Assembly (NCBI GenBank): GCA_964431685.1 | Contig: CAYSLA010000038.1 | Coordinates: 1 to 25,481 of the forward strand | Reading direction: 5' to 3' | Origin: CAYSLA01 sp964431685 | Lineage (GTDB): Bacteria > Armatimonadota > UBA5829 | Length of the DNA: 25,481 bases | Part shown: positions 1-8,219 of the stretch, one piece after another | Layout of the letters: every line of letters starts with the position of its first letter | How positions within the stretch are numbered: position 1 is the stretch's first letter | Notes under the pieces: model-generated | Database searches by the model: none | The model's input: only the letters and a program-made list of their open reading frames with translations | Told to the model about the DNA's origin: nothing | Made by a program: the position numbers and the translations under genes

Positions 1-25
1 GGAGCACATGGAAGTGCTCCCCTAC
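1..25 (-). repeat. REP-like palindrome, copy 1 (supplies araC-type gene stop)
   Basis: Read on the minus strand this begins GTAGGGGAGCAC, has the loop TTCCAT and closes with GTGCTCC, so 7-8 bp arms pair around a 6-nt loop. The same 25-bp unit, with one base changed, is at 20468-20492 on the plus strand. The TAG at 24-22 is both part of the repeat and the stop codon of the regulator gene. There is no T-run after the hairpin, so it is not an obvious intrinsic terminator. The left edge of the window may cut it. Confidence 0.75.
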
Positions 26-867
26 GGGAGCTTCGATCTAGCCCACCTTGAATAGGCCGCCAGGCAGGAGAAACCCAGCTCGGCGGCTATTTCCTTCTTG
101 TAGCGCCCTTCCGCTTCCATCTGTGTCACTTTGCGACGGCGGCACGAGTCGACGTATTCGTGGACAGTCATCCCTGTGTGCTGCCTGAACAACCTGAGAA
201 AGTGGAACTTGCTGTAGCCGCTGATTCGGGAAAGCGTTTCCAGACTTGAGCCGCGTCCGGCAGTGTCCTCTATGTGCCGGCAGATTTCGTCGATAACCTG
301 GCTCTGAAATGAACCATGCGTGGTGGGTTCAGGGTTCTCATATCCTCTTCGGACGACCGCATAGACTAGACTGCTCAGCGCGGCTTGCAGCCTGAACATC
401 TCGCTAATTCTGTTCGACGACGAAATCTGGTCGTACAGCAGAGCCGCTCCCTGTGAACTGTCGTCGTGGGCCAGTGTCTGAATCCTGTCCGCGACGCGCC
501 CCCCCGCCTCTGTGCGGCTTACTCGCTGATATATGCACCTGTTATGAAAGACAAACAGCCACATGTGCTGAAACGCGGAGACCTCATCAGGGTAGTACAG
601 ATCATGCTCCGCGTATGAGTTCATGACAAATACTGTCCCCGGACAGGCAGGATATGCCTTGCCCGAACAGCCGAACAATCCTTCACCGCTCAGCACGAAC
701 AATACCTCTATGTGTGGATGCGTGTCAACGTGTTGCAGCATCCACTGCTCGCGATCATAGTCATAGACCGGGGCGACCTCAGCCATATACGGAGGGCAGA
801 CCAGCTTCCAGTTCCGGACGTCGGTGAGTATCTGCAGTTCGTCCTGAGCAAACAGTCCATTATCCAT
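22..867 (-). CDS. AraC-family transcriptional regulator
   Basis: A 281-residue DNA-binding regulator. The N-terminal part (about residues 40-120) has a cupin-like sugar-sensing look, with HPHIEVLFVLSGEG followed by PGTVFVMNSYAEHDLYY. The last ~100 residues hold the two helix-turn-helix motifs typical of AraC proteins: SSLETLSRISGYSKFHFLRL, then RQHTGMTVHEYV and KKEIAAELGFSCLAAYSRW. I chose the ATG at 867. The frame stays open much further upstream, but that stretch is antisense to the aminotransferase gene and has no AraC similarity. No clear ribosome site precedes the ATG, and the predicted promoter would give an almost leaderless transcript. It is divergent from the aminotransferase at 991, so it probably controls the carbohydrate genes to its right in response to a sugar. 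The inducer is unknown. Confidence 0.9.
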   Translation of the reverse strand: MDNGLFAQDELQILTDVRNWKLVCPPYMAEVAPVYDYDREQWMLQHVDTHPHIEVLFVLSGEGLFGCSGKAYPACPGTVFVMNSYAEHDLYYPDEVSAFQHMWLFVFHNRCIYQRVSRTEAGGRVADRIQTLAHDDSSQGAALLYDQISSSNRISEMFRLQAALSSLVYAVVRRGYENPEPTTHGSFQSQVIDEICRHIEDTAGRGSSLETLSRISGYSKFHFLRLFRQHTGMTVHEYVDSCRRRKVTQMEAEGRYKKEIAAELGFSCLAAYSRWARSKLP

Positions 868-876
868 ATCAGGACC

Positions 877-906
877 ATAATAGCAATATCGGTTAACAAA
901 TGGCAA
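877..906 (-). promoter_or_regulatory. Predicted promoter of the AraC-type gene
   Basis: On the minus strand a TTGCCA -35 (906-901) is followed after 18 bp by a TATTAT -10 (882-877). Transcription would start near 870, only a few bases before the ATG at 867. Confidence 0.45.
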
Positions 907-916
907 CGCTGGTGTA

Positions 917-945
917 TTGGAAAGTGCGGATGCATGTTCTATAAT
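917..945 (+). promoter_or_regulatory. Predicted sigma70-type promoter of the aminotransferase operon
   Basis: TTGGAA at 917-922 and a perfect TATAAT at 940-945 are separated by 17 bp, giving a start near 952. Its -35 lies 10 bp from the -35 of the oppositely oriented regulator promoter, so one bound regulator could act on both. Confidence 0.7.
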
Positions 946-990
946 GTCCCTATGGAAATGACTTGACTGCGATGGCTCAAGGAGACAAGA

Positions 991-2250
991 ATGGCTGAGA
1001 ACAAATCGATGGACACTACCCTGGCGCTGAACGGTGGAACGCCTGCCGTGACGATACCCACGCCTTCGTGGCCGGTGGCGGGCGATCAAGAAGTGCGGTG
1101 GATGGAGGAAGTCGTCCGAAGCGGCAAGTGGAGCTGGATGGGCGAACATGAGACGGCGTTCTGTGCCGACTATGCGTCCTTCATAGGAACGAAACACTGC
1201 CTCTGTCTTGCCAATGGCACTGTGACCATCCAATGCGCACTGCAGGCTCTGGGTGTGCAACCGGGCGACGAGGTGATTGTTCCCGGTCTCACGTGGGTAG
1301 CTACGGCTCAGGCGGCGATGGATATCGGAGCCAATGTGGTGCTGGTGGACATCGATCCGGAGACTCTGTGTATTGACCCCAGGGCAGTTGAGGCCGCGAT
1401 CACTCCCAGAACCAGAGCCATCATTCCCGTACACCTGTACGGATGCATGTGTGATATGGACGCCATAATGGATATCGCCAAACGTCACGACCTGAAAGTG
1501 GTCGAAGACGTGGCTCACCAGCACGGCGGGCAGTGGCGAGGAAAGTGCGCGGGCGCGATAGGGGACGCTGGGAGTTTCAGCTTCCAGATGAGCAAGGTGC
1601 TTCCCAGCGGGGAAGGCGGCGCAATCACCTGCAACGACGACGAGGTCTACCGCGTCGCTTTTGCCCTCAAACAGGTTGGTTGGGCGCCTGATATGACCCC
1701 CGGCAACGTCTATGGGCACAACTATCGAATCACGGAGATGCAGTGCGTGCTGCTTCGCGGTGGGCTGAGCAGGCTGGCTGATCAGACCAAGCTCAGAGAG
1801 GAAAACGCCAGCTATCTGTCGCAGAGGCTCAGTAAGATTGGCGGCCCATTGAGAGCGGCCAGACGCGACGATCGAGTGACAAGGCAGGCCTACTATGCGA
1901 TGACATTCCACTTCGACCCGTCGAAGGCCGACGGAGTGACTAAGCACCAGTACATATCCGCACTGGGAGCAGAGGGATTCGGAGTCATGGATGTCTATCC
2001 GCCTGTTTACAGGAGCGGTCTGCTCAACCTGTACCATCAGACCAGTCCGGTGCCGTATCGCGACCCATCGGACGTGCAGGACTACAAGAACCTTAAACTG
2101 CCCTGCGTTGAGAAGGCCGTAAACGAAACGGCGGTAGTGATGATTCACTACAATCTGTTGGGGAGCAAGGATTTCTACGACCAGTTGATTCTGGCCGCCG
2201 AGAAGGTCAACAACAACCTTGCTGCAGTGCGGAAGCACTTTGCACAGTGA
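991..2250 (+). CDS. DegT/DnrJ/EryC1/StrS-family aminotransferase
   Basis: A 419-residue PLP-dependent aminotransferase or dehydratase of the sugar/cyclitol-acting DegT family. The fold-type I signature is clear: the PGDEVIVPGLTWVATAQA segment, the cofactor-binding Asp in VVEDVAH (Asp173), and the Schiff-base lysine in SFQMSKVLPSGEGG (Lys202). Length is normal for the family. AAGGAG at 979-984 supports the ATG at 991. It is the first gene of a plus-strand series under a good promoter. The lysine context resembles the AHBA-synthase / scyllo-inosose aminotransferase side of the family, but substrate cannot be assigned. In this catabolic context it may interconvert a keto-sugar or keto-cyclitol and its amine using glutamate or glutamine. 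That role is inference. Confidence 0.93.
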   Translation: MAENKSMDTTLALNGGTPAVTIPTPSWPVAGDQEVRWMEEVVRSGKWSWMGEHETAFCADYASFIGTKHCLCLANGTVTIQCALQALGVQPGDEVIVPGLTWVATAQAAMDIGANVVLVDIDPETLCIDPRAVEAAITPRTRAIIPVHLYGCMCDMDAIMDIAKRHDLKVVEDVAHQHGGQWRGKCAGAIGDAGSFSFQMSKVLPSGEGGAITCNDDEVYRVAFALKQVGWAPDMTPGNVYGHNYRITEMQCVLLRGGLSRLADQTKLREENASYLSQRLSKIGGPLRAARRDDRVTRQAYYAMTFHFDPSKADGVTKHQYISALGAEGFGVMDVYPPVYRSGLLNLYHQTSPVPYRDPSDVQDYKNLKLPCVEKAVNETAVVMIHYNLLGSKDFYDQLILAAEKVNNNLAAVRKHFAQ

Positions 2251-2312
2251 GTTGCGAACGTCAGGGCAGACAAGTGCGCCTGATCTGATATCGTGAAGAA
2301 AGGGAAGACCAA

Positions 2313-3647
2313 TTGAGAGCAGGGTTTGCGAAATCGGATGTCACTCCGCGGGTAGGGGTCGAACTCTACGGCTTCGGCCCGTTTCTGAACAGGCGCTCGA
2401 TAGCCGTCAGGGACAGACTTTGGGCCAGGGCCGCGGCGTTTGAGCAAGACGGCAAGAGGATGGTGCTGGTTAGCTGCGACCTGATCGGCGTGTCGCGAGA
2501 CACGGTGCGGAAGGTCCGCGAGATTGTCCACGACCAGAGCGGCGTTGCACGCGACGCTGTGATGCTGCACTGCATTCATAGCCACAGCGGGCCAAACACT
2601 ACCGGTGGTCACGGGTGGGGAGAGCCGGACTATCCGTATATCGAGGTTCTGCCTCAGCGCATAGCAAGTGCCTGTCTGTCCTCTATCGACCGGATGGAGC
2701 CTGTAACGATGTCTCACGCTGAAGTCCCCTGCGAAGGCATCGGGCTCAACCGGGAATACGATATTGATGCCCCTCCGCTCGAGGAGGTTCTTCGTGACGA
2801 TTGGCGACCTGCCAAACCCGAGCTCACCGACACCACCTGTCAGGTTATGGGGTTCAGAACTGCTTCCGGCAAGCTGGCGGGCTTCTTGAGCTACTTCGGG
2901 TGCCATCCCGTGGTCTGCTGCCAGTTGACCCGCTACATACACGGTGACTACGCGGGAGTCGCTACGAACATGCTCGAGAGGGAGAACCCCGGGTCGGTAG
3001 GCCTGTTTCTTCAGGGAGCACAGGGGGACGTGAACTCTTGCGTGGTACACAAACCGGAAGCCGAAGCCCTGCTTGCACTGGACGTTATAGCCTCGCGTTA
3101 CGCCAACTCTGTGAGAGAGGGACTGTCGGCTGCAAAGCCAATGCAAACAGAGTCTATCGCCTGGGCATCTAAAGACTTCAGTTTTTCCCGAAAGCCGCTT
3201 GACATTGGGTACATCAAGGGAGAGTTGGCCCAGCAGGAAGCCGTCCTTCAAGCCCCAGGAGCTACTGAAGTCGACGACAATGTGCGTATGGCAACAGTCT
3301 ACGCCCTCTCTCTTCGACAGTGGGTTGAGAAGATGGAGAGCGGTGAGGCAATGAATTGCGAGGACGAGCTGCAGTCAATGAGGATAGGTCCGGTGAGACT
3401 CCTTGCGTCTCCTCTTGAGGTTTTTCAGGCAATCAAGAACGAAGTCAAGGCCCGCACGGCTTCATCTACGGTCCTGGTCATGGGAATCACTAACGGAATG
3501 TCGGGGTATGCGCCTGACCGCACCGCGGCGGCCCGAGGCGGCTATGCCGCTGATCAGGTGCCGCTGATTCTTGGCCAGTTGCCGTATGCCGATATACACA
3601 CCGAACTTGTGGATGCATTGGTGGAGATGTCAAAAGCTGTGAACTAG
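2313..3647 (+). CDS. Neutral/alkaline ceramidase-like hydrolase (N-terminal domain family)
   Basis: A 444-residue protein whose N-terminus (RAGFAKSDVTPRVGVELYGFG) and HCIHSHSGPNTTGG stretch match the catalytic domain of the neutral/non-lysosomal ceramidase family. Zinc-ligand candidates are His89 and His91 in HSHSGP and His198 in FGCHPVV. The C-terminal immunoglobulin-like domain of true ceramidases is absent. Environmental bacteria carry many such shortened relatives beside sugar genes, and their substrates are mostly unknown, so amide or ester hydrolysis is a family-level inference. There is no signal peptide, so it should be cytoplasmic. The start is TTG at 2313, chosen because AGGGA lies 7 bases upstream and the family motif begins at once. 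It follows the aminotransferase after 62 bases, probably in the same transcript. Confidence 0.85.
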   Translation: MRAGFAKSDVTPRVGVELYGFGPFLNRRSIAVRDRLWARAAAFEQDGKRMVLVSCDLIGVSRDTVRKVREIVHDQSGVARDAVMLHCIHSHSGPNTTGGHGWGEPDYPYIEVLPQRIASACLSSIDRMEPVTMSHAEVPCEGIGLNREYDIDAPPLEEVLRDDWRPAKPELTDTTCQVMGFRTASGKLAGFLSYFGCHPVVCCQLTRYIHGDYAGVATNMLERENPGSVGLFLQGAQGDVNSCVVHKPEAEALLALDVIASRYANSVREGLSAAKPMQTESIAWASKDFSFSRKPLDIGYIKGELAQQEAVLQAPGATEVDDNVRMATVYALSLRQWVEKMESGEAMNCEDELQSMRIGPVRLLASPLEVFQAIKNEVKARTASSTVLVMGITNGMSGYAPDRTAAARGGYAADQVPLILGQLPYADIHTELVDALVEMSKAVN

Positions 3648-3747
3648 TGTATCATGTGGCAAGGATGCGCCGCACCACCGCAGCACACACGATGGGGGAA
3701 CAGCGGGATGTCCGTCAGTTACTTCTTCTGAAGAGGGAACAGTCTGC

Positions 3748-4098
3748 ATGACCAGCCACAACTCACCGCCGTTTGCGGACGTAACCGTAGCGGCCTACTA
3801 CTATCCTTGCACGCATCCACACGTCCGGTGGGACGAAGCCAAGTATCCTGGGTTTACCGAGTGGGACCTGATCAAGTGCGCCAGACCACGTTTCCCAGGG
3901 CATCAGCAGCCCAGAGTGCCACTCTGGGGCTACGAAGATGAGTCCGATCCGGCGGCGATGGCCCGAAAAATCGATGCGGCGGCGGATCACGGCGTCGACG
4001 TGTTCATATTCGATTGGTACTACTACGATGGTAAAGAGCAATGGTTGAGAACTTGCGTGTTACAGTTTGTCCGGCGGCCGCAGGCCAGCAGATCGTAA
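3748..4098 (+). pseudogene. Truncated WbsX / GH99-like domain protein (5' fragment)
   Basis: The first ~92 residues match the start of WbsX/GH99-like proteins: VAAYYYPCTHPHVRWDE, then GFTEWDLIKCARPRFPGH, QPRVPLWGYEDESDPAAMARKI and DHGVDVFIFDWYYYDGK. Normal members have roughly 350 residues or more, with catalytic acids further on. Here similarity stops at about position 4030 and the frame runs out at 4098 in unrelated sequence that is the coding start of the next gene in another frame. AGAGGG at 3732-3737 gives a normal start at 3748, so this is a real gene beginning whose 3' two thirds are gone. Either a deletion joined it to the downstream gene or the assembly is chimeric here. Confidence 0.8.
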
Positions 4099-7000
4099 GG
4101 GCGTCACTGCCCATTCCTCCGGGTTTCTTGCCAGAGGGCCAGACGCTTGCAGTTTGCTCGGACGGAATCCCCCGGCGCACAGGCACGCGAGTGCTGACTT
4201 GGCACCCGGCTGGCGCACCTCGGTCTGCGAGGAGAGCGTTGGTTACGTGGATAGACGAGTTCGCGGATACCCAGCCTGCGGAGTTCGCTCTGGAAGCGTG
4301 CGATCCCGCGGCAGTTCCAGCGCTGCCCTCGCGCCTGCCTGTTGGCTGGACCCTCAGAGACGACGAGATTACCGTGACTTGGGAAGGCGGGCCTGTGGTA
4401 AGAGCGCGGCTGATCGCGCCATCTGTTTGCGAACCGCCACTACCCGTCGAGACCCAGATCGTCGAATCGCATGGTCTCTATCATTGGGAGCGAATCACAA
4501 TTCCCGACCGTCACTTTCCGCGTATCATCGAGCTCAGGGCTGACGCACTTGGCCAGGTGGTACTCATCGGACACGTCCAACGGGACCTGCCGGGCAACGA
4601 CTATGCCCCCGCCCTCGGGTGGCATCTGGACTTCAGGCACCTTAGCAGCCGGCTTACACCTGAGGACCCGAGGCCGACGGATAGCCGTGAGACCACCCAC
4701 TGTTTCAGCGAGGGTGAACCGTGCCAGTACTACTTCGACTCACCCTGCTACACGATCTACCACCCTGCCGCCGCTCATCGACGCAAGGGTTATGTGAAGG
4801 TGGCGCGCAACGTCTGCGACCGCACACACTACACCTATCTTCGGTCGGAACCCGGCGACCTGACCCCGTTCCAGGCGTCAGCATGGCAGCGGTTTGAGGT
4901 TGTTATCGCACCTGAGCATCTGGCGCGGCTCAGCCCTGTGTTGACCTGTCCGCATACCGTGTCGCCGCCCCCGCACGTCTGGGAATCCCTGTATAGTGGC
5001 ATTGGGGAGTCGCCGTCTACCCAGCAGCCCGAGCTTGCCGCCGCAGTGGTTCACCATCGTGACTTGATAGTCCGCGGAGTTGCGCAGGGCGATGACTGGG
5101 GCAACGTGGTCATATACGACGAGAACTCCTGCTCAACCGCAGTAAACGCAATGAACCGGCTGAACCACTGCCCGCCCATATTCTTCGAGGCTTGGCGCAC
5201 GGGCGACCGCCGCATGCTGGAAGCAGCTCTGGGTTGGTGCGACAACTTCCACGACTACACCATCTGGTGGGGTCCGCAGTGCACTGGCGGCACCCGATAC
5301 AATTTCGGACCGGCTGTCGATCATCATCCGCCCGATGCCGATCCTGGGCGTTTCTGCTGGCGCTCCAACCGCGCGATCGACTTCTGCACGAAAGGCTTCG
5401 ATTCGTTCTTTCTGGCCTACGAGGAGACTGGCGACCCGCGTATGCGCATCGCGCTTGATGCGCAAACCGCGGCGGCATGCGAGTTGTTGCACACTGACCG
5501 CGGCGAGTGCCGAGACATAGGCAGCGTTCGCGAGTTCGTCCGACTCTATCGATATACAGGCGATCGCCACTACCTCGACCAGGGGTTGCGGCTGTTCCGT
5601 GAGCTGACCAGCAGGCTCTGGCCGAACGGTCTTTTTGATCAGGAAGGTAAACCCGAGACACCGAGGCCGCCGTTCATTGACTCCGATTCTGACGGAGTTC
5701 CACACGGTTACGCGAAGATATACATTATTGGTTATGCGCTGTCAGGACTGCCTGAACTGCTGGCCGAGTGTCCTGAGGAGCCGCGCTTGCGCCAGGTTGT
5801 ATCTGCCGTCGCGGACTTTCTGGCGGATGCCCAGGACCCTGCGGGGGGCTGGCGCTACCCTCACCCTCGTTCCAGTTGCCTGGGCGTGGGCAACATGGAG
5901 ACTTCGTGGCAGCTTGTCCAAGCCGATCGCGTTCTGGGACCGCAGGAGCGGCACCTGGACGCCATCGAGAAAGTGCTCAGAGCCCGCATAATGGGGTTCA
6001 ACCGTGCAGGGATGCTTGTTTCCACCGTGGCCGGATGGGAGCGGTCAACCGGCAGTTTGCAGCCCGGGCAGACTCTACAGCAGTTGTATGCGTCTCCAGA
6101 GGATCGGGACTACACACGCGACTATGATGAGGGAGAGATTGGCCTTGGGGGTTGCTTGCCCGATGGGATGGTGTATTTTACCGAGGTATTGGCATTCTAT
6201 CTGAAGCATCGGGAGGCAGAGCGTCTTCTGATTCTCGGTAAGGATGATCCTCTTGCACGCATCCTCCGTCGCCTTCCGGAGCCAACCGCATACCAGAGCG
6301 AGGGTGTGCGCGAGTTTCTCCCTGCTTTCCACGAGAAGCTGGTTGGCCGGTTGCACTTTCCGCTTGCCTGGTCTGGACACGGTGATTTCGATCGTTGGAA
6401 ACGCGAGGCACGCGCAAAGGTGCGTGAGTGTTTGCTGGCGCCTCCTCCGGCCAGGGCGTTCGCTCCCTGTGTGCTGGCCAAAGAACAACGTGACGGCTAT
6501 ACCACACAGAAGGTTGTCCTGAGTATTACTGGCGACAGCCGCGTGCTTGCTTATCTGTCGATCCCGGATGGTCAGGGGCCTTTTCCCGCCGTATTGCTGC
6601 TGCACGACCACGGTGCGCGTTTCGATATCGGCAAGGAGAAAGTCGTAAGGCCGTTTGGCTGCTCACAGGCGACACACGACTCCGCCCTTGAATGGATAGA
6701 TACGTGTTATGGTGGCCGATTCATTGGTGACGAGCTTGCAAGACGCGGCTACGTGTGTCTCGCCACGGACATGCTCAACTGGGGCGACCGAGGCGGTGGA
6801 GGCTACGAAGGACAGCAGGCACTTGCAGCCAACCTGTTCCACCTCGGGATGTCTTTTGCGGGTCTGATAGCTTACGAAGACCTGAGAGCAGCCGAGTTNN
6901 NNNNNNNNNNNNNNNNNNNNNNNNNNNNNNNNNNNNNNNNNNNNNNNNNNNNNNNNNNNNNNNNNNNNNNNNNNNNNNNNNNNNNNNNNNNNNNNNNNCA

Positions 7001-7112
7001 GGGCGCTTCAGACAAGCTCGTGACCAGGCTTTGGGACGTCGGGCACGTCTTTGACGCCCAGATGCAGGACGAAGCGTTTACCTGGCTCGCGGATGTTCTT
7101 GAGGTGAAATAG
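4041..7112 (+). CDS. PcRGLX-like / helical-barrel / alpha-beta hydrolase fusion, interrupted by an assembly gap
   Basis: A very large cytoplasmic protein in three parts. Residues ~5-85 resemble the N-terminal RIFT-type beta domain of PcRGLX/YetA-like exo-rhamnogalacturonan lyases (ASLPIPPGFLPEG, then TRVLTWHPAG). Residues ~350-730 are helical and rich in Trp, Tyr and His, like an (alpha/alpha) toroid of polysaccharide-active enzymes (FFEAWRTGDRRMLEAALGWC, DPAGGWRYPHP). From about residue 815 an alpha/beta hydrolase begins (VLLLHDHGARFDIGKEK, DMLNWGDRG, ANLFHLGMSFAGLIAYEDLR). After 100 N it ends with the catalytic-His region WDVGHVFDAQMQDEAF. The nucleophile and acid segments are lost in the gap. 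An in-frame TAA lies just upstream at 4032, so the ATG at 4041 is the first possible start. Its ribosome site is weak, and it overlaps the broken WbsX frame. Likely role: cleavage and de-esterification of a complex glycan. The exact reaction is unknown. Confidence 0.8.
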   Translation: MVENLRVTVCPAAAGQQIVRASLPIPPGFLPEGQTLAVCSDGIPRRTGTRVLTWHPAGAPRSARRALVTWIDEFADTQPAEFALEACDPAAVPALPSRLPVGWTLRDDEITVTWEGGPVVRARLIAPSVCEPPLPVETQIVESHGLYHWERITIPDRHFPRIIELRADALGQVVLIGHVQRDLPGNDYAPALGWHLDFRHLSSRLTPEDPRPTDSRETTHCFSEGEPCQYYFDSPCYTIYHPAAAHRRKGYVKVARNVCDRTHYTYLRSEPGDLTPFQASAWQRFEVVIAPEHLARLSPVLTCPHTVSPPPHVWESLYSGIGESPSTQQPELAAAVVHHRDLIVRGVAQGDDWGNVVIYDENSCSTAVNAMNRLNHCPPIFFEAWRTGDRRMLEAALGWCDNFHDYTIWWGPQCTGGTRYNFGPAVDHHPPDADPGRFCWRSNRAIDFCTKGFDSFFLAYEETGDPRMRIALDAQTAAACELLHTDRGECRDIGSVREFVRLYRYTGDRHYLDQGLRLFRELTSRLWPNGLFDQEGKPETPRPPFIDSDSDGVPHGYAKIYIIGYALSGLPELLAECPEEPRLRQVVSAVADFLADAQDPAGGWRYPHPRSSCLGVGNMETSWQLVQADRVLGPQERHLDAIEKVLRARIMGFNRAGMLVSTVAGWERSTGSLQPGQTLQQLYASPEDRDYTRDYDEGEIGLGGCLPDGMVYFTEVLAFYLKHREAERLLILGKDDPLARILRRLPEPTAYQSEGVREFLPAFHEKLVGRLHFPLAWSGHGDFDRWKREARAKVRECLLAPPPARAFAPCVLAKEQRDGYTTQKVVLSITGDSRVLAYLSIPDGQGPFPAVLLLHDHGARFDIGKEKVVRPFGCSQATHDSALEWIDTCYGGRFIGDELARRGYVCLATDMLNWGDRGGGGYEGQQALAANLFHLGMSFAGLIAYEDLRAAEXXXXXXXXXXXXXXXXXXXXXXXXXXXXXXXXXXQGASDKLVTRLWDVGHVFDAQMQDEAFTWLADVLEVK
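6899..6998. other. Assembly gap (100 N)
   Basis: Exactly 100 unknown bases inside the hydrolase domain. The round length marks a placeholder, not a measured size. From the layout of related alpha/beta hydrolases about 130 residues (roughly 400 bases) are missing between LRAAEF and QGASDKLV, including the nucleophile elbow. Confidence 0.97.
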
Positions 7113-7115
7113 GCT

Positions 7116-8111
7116 ATGACACGAATATGTATAGTAGGTTGCAGCGGACATTGGGACATGATCACCGAGTCCTTGGCGCAGCTTTCGGACGTGAGCGTCT
7201 GCGGCTTGGCGCCGGGGTGTGCCCAAGAGGATATCTCAGTGCTTGTGGGCGATCCCGTGGTCTCGCGTTTCAGCCCAACCCAGTATGCGGACTACCACGA
7301 GATGATCGAGCGCGAGCGACCAGACATCGTTTGTGTGAACCCTTTCTATCATCTCCACTCTGAGGTTACTCTCGCCGCCTTGCGCAATGGGGCGCACGTC
7401 TTCAGCGAGAAGCCGTTGGCCTTGGATATGGAGTCGCTGGATGGCATAGTTGCTGCTCAGAGGCAGACGGGCCTGCAGATCGGGATGATGCTGAGCTTCC
7501 GCAGCGACCCCTGTTTCCGTGCGGCGCGGCGGCTGCTGAAATCCGGCGCAATCGGTGAGCCGCTTGCGGGCTACTGTCAGAAGTCTTATAAGCTGGGTAA
7601 GCGCCCACCGACTTACGACCGCCGGGAGACTTTCGGGGGCATCATCCCCTGGGTGGGCATTCACGCAATTGACTGGTTCCGATGGGTGAGCGGTGTTGAC
7701 TATGCCGCGGTGACCGCGTATCACCGCAACTGCAACGCCCCGCAGCATCCGGGGATGGAAGATGTGGCAGGATGCCTGTTTGAGCTTGCGAATGGTGGAA
7801 GCGCAGTGATGAGTTTCGACTATCTGAGGCCTCAGTCAGCAAACACCCACGGAGACGACCGGCTGCGTCTCGTGGGCACGGAAGGCTGTCTCGATGTCGC
7901 TGAGAACGGTTCAACAATCACCAACGCCGGCGGCACGCGTGAAATCGAACCGGACATCCCAGAGCAGCCTCTGTTTGCCGATTTCGTGCTTGCCGTAACT
8001 CAATCCGGTCGTGAATGCGCCGTTTCGACCAGAGAAGCGATCGATGTCACGAGAATCGCGCTTCTTGCGAGGGATGCCGCGGACTACGGCCGACGCGTCG
8101 TTCTGCAGTAA
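7116..8111 (+). CDS. Gfo/Idh/MocA-family oxidoreductase
   Basis: A 331-residue NAD(P)-dependent dehydrogenase of the sugar/inositol-acting Gfo/Idh/MocA family. The N-terminal Rossmann half starts RICIVGCSGHWD, where the usual GxGxxG is altered. The EKP motif follows at residues 98-100 (FSEKPLALD). The C-terminal half carries a GIHAIDWF stretch with catalytic candidates His183 and Asp186. Length is typical. The ATG is 3 bases after the preceding stop, and its ribosome site GAGGTG (7101-7106) lies inside the upstream gene, so translation is coupled. It probably oxidises or reduces a hydroxyl of the sugar released by the upstream enzymes. The substrate is unknown. Confidence 0.92.
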   Translation: MTRICIVGCSGHWDMITESLAQLSDVSVCGLAPGCAQEDISVLVGDPVVSRFSPTQYADYHEMIERERPDIVCVNPFYHLHSEVTLAALRNGAHVFSEKPLALDMESLDGIVAAQRQTGLQIGMMLSFRSDPCFRAARRLLKSGAIGEPLAGYCQKSYKLGKRPPTYDRRETFGGIIPWVGIHAIDWFRWVSGVDYAAVTAYHRNCNAPQHPGMEDVAGCLFELANGGSAVMSFDYLRPQSANTHGDDRLRLVGTEGCLDVAENGSTITNAGGTREIEPDIPEQPLFADFVLAVTQSGRECAVSTREAIDVTRIALLARDAADYGRRVVLQ

Positions 8112-8156
8112 GTGCTCCGATGACGTTTCCAGCCGAGCAGCTAGTCTGATAAGCAC

Positions 8157-8208
8157 CGGAGGCCGCTCCCCCGCGTCATTGACCGGGGAAGCCAGCCTCC
8201 GCATTTTT
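8157..8208 (+). terminator. Intrinsic terminator of the first carbohydrate operon
   Basis: CGGAGGC (8157-8163) pairs perfectly with GCCTCCG (8195-8201). Inside it TCCCC (8167-8171) pairs with GGGGA (8185-8189). Five T residues follow at 8204-8208. It lies 45 bases after the oxidoreductase stop and just before the convergent bacterioferritin gene. The T-run fits plus-strand termination. Confidence 0.8.
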
Positions 8209-8219
8209 GGCAACGGATC

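Noticed and set aside
868..2238. Upstream extension of the AraC frame to give a 738-residue protein
   Set aside because: The extra part is antisense to the aminotransferase gene, has no AraC similarity and would cross the divergent promoter region.
2175..3251. 358-residue minus-strand open frame
   Set aside because: It is a shadow of the ceramidase-like gene. No family motifs and no ribosome site.
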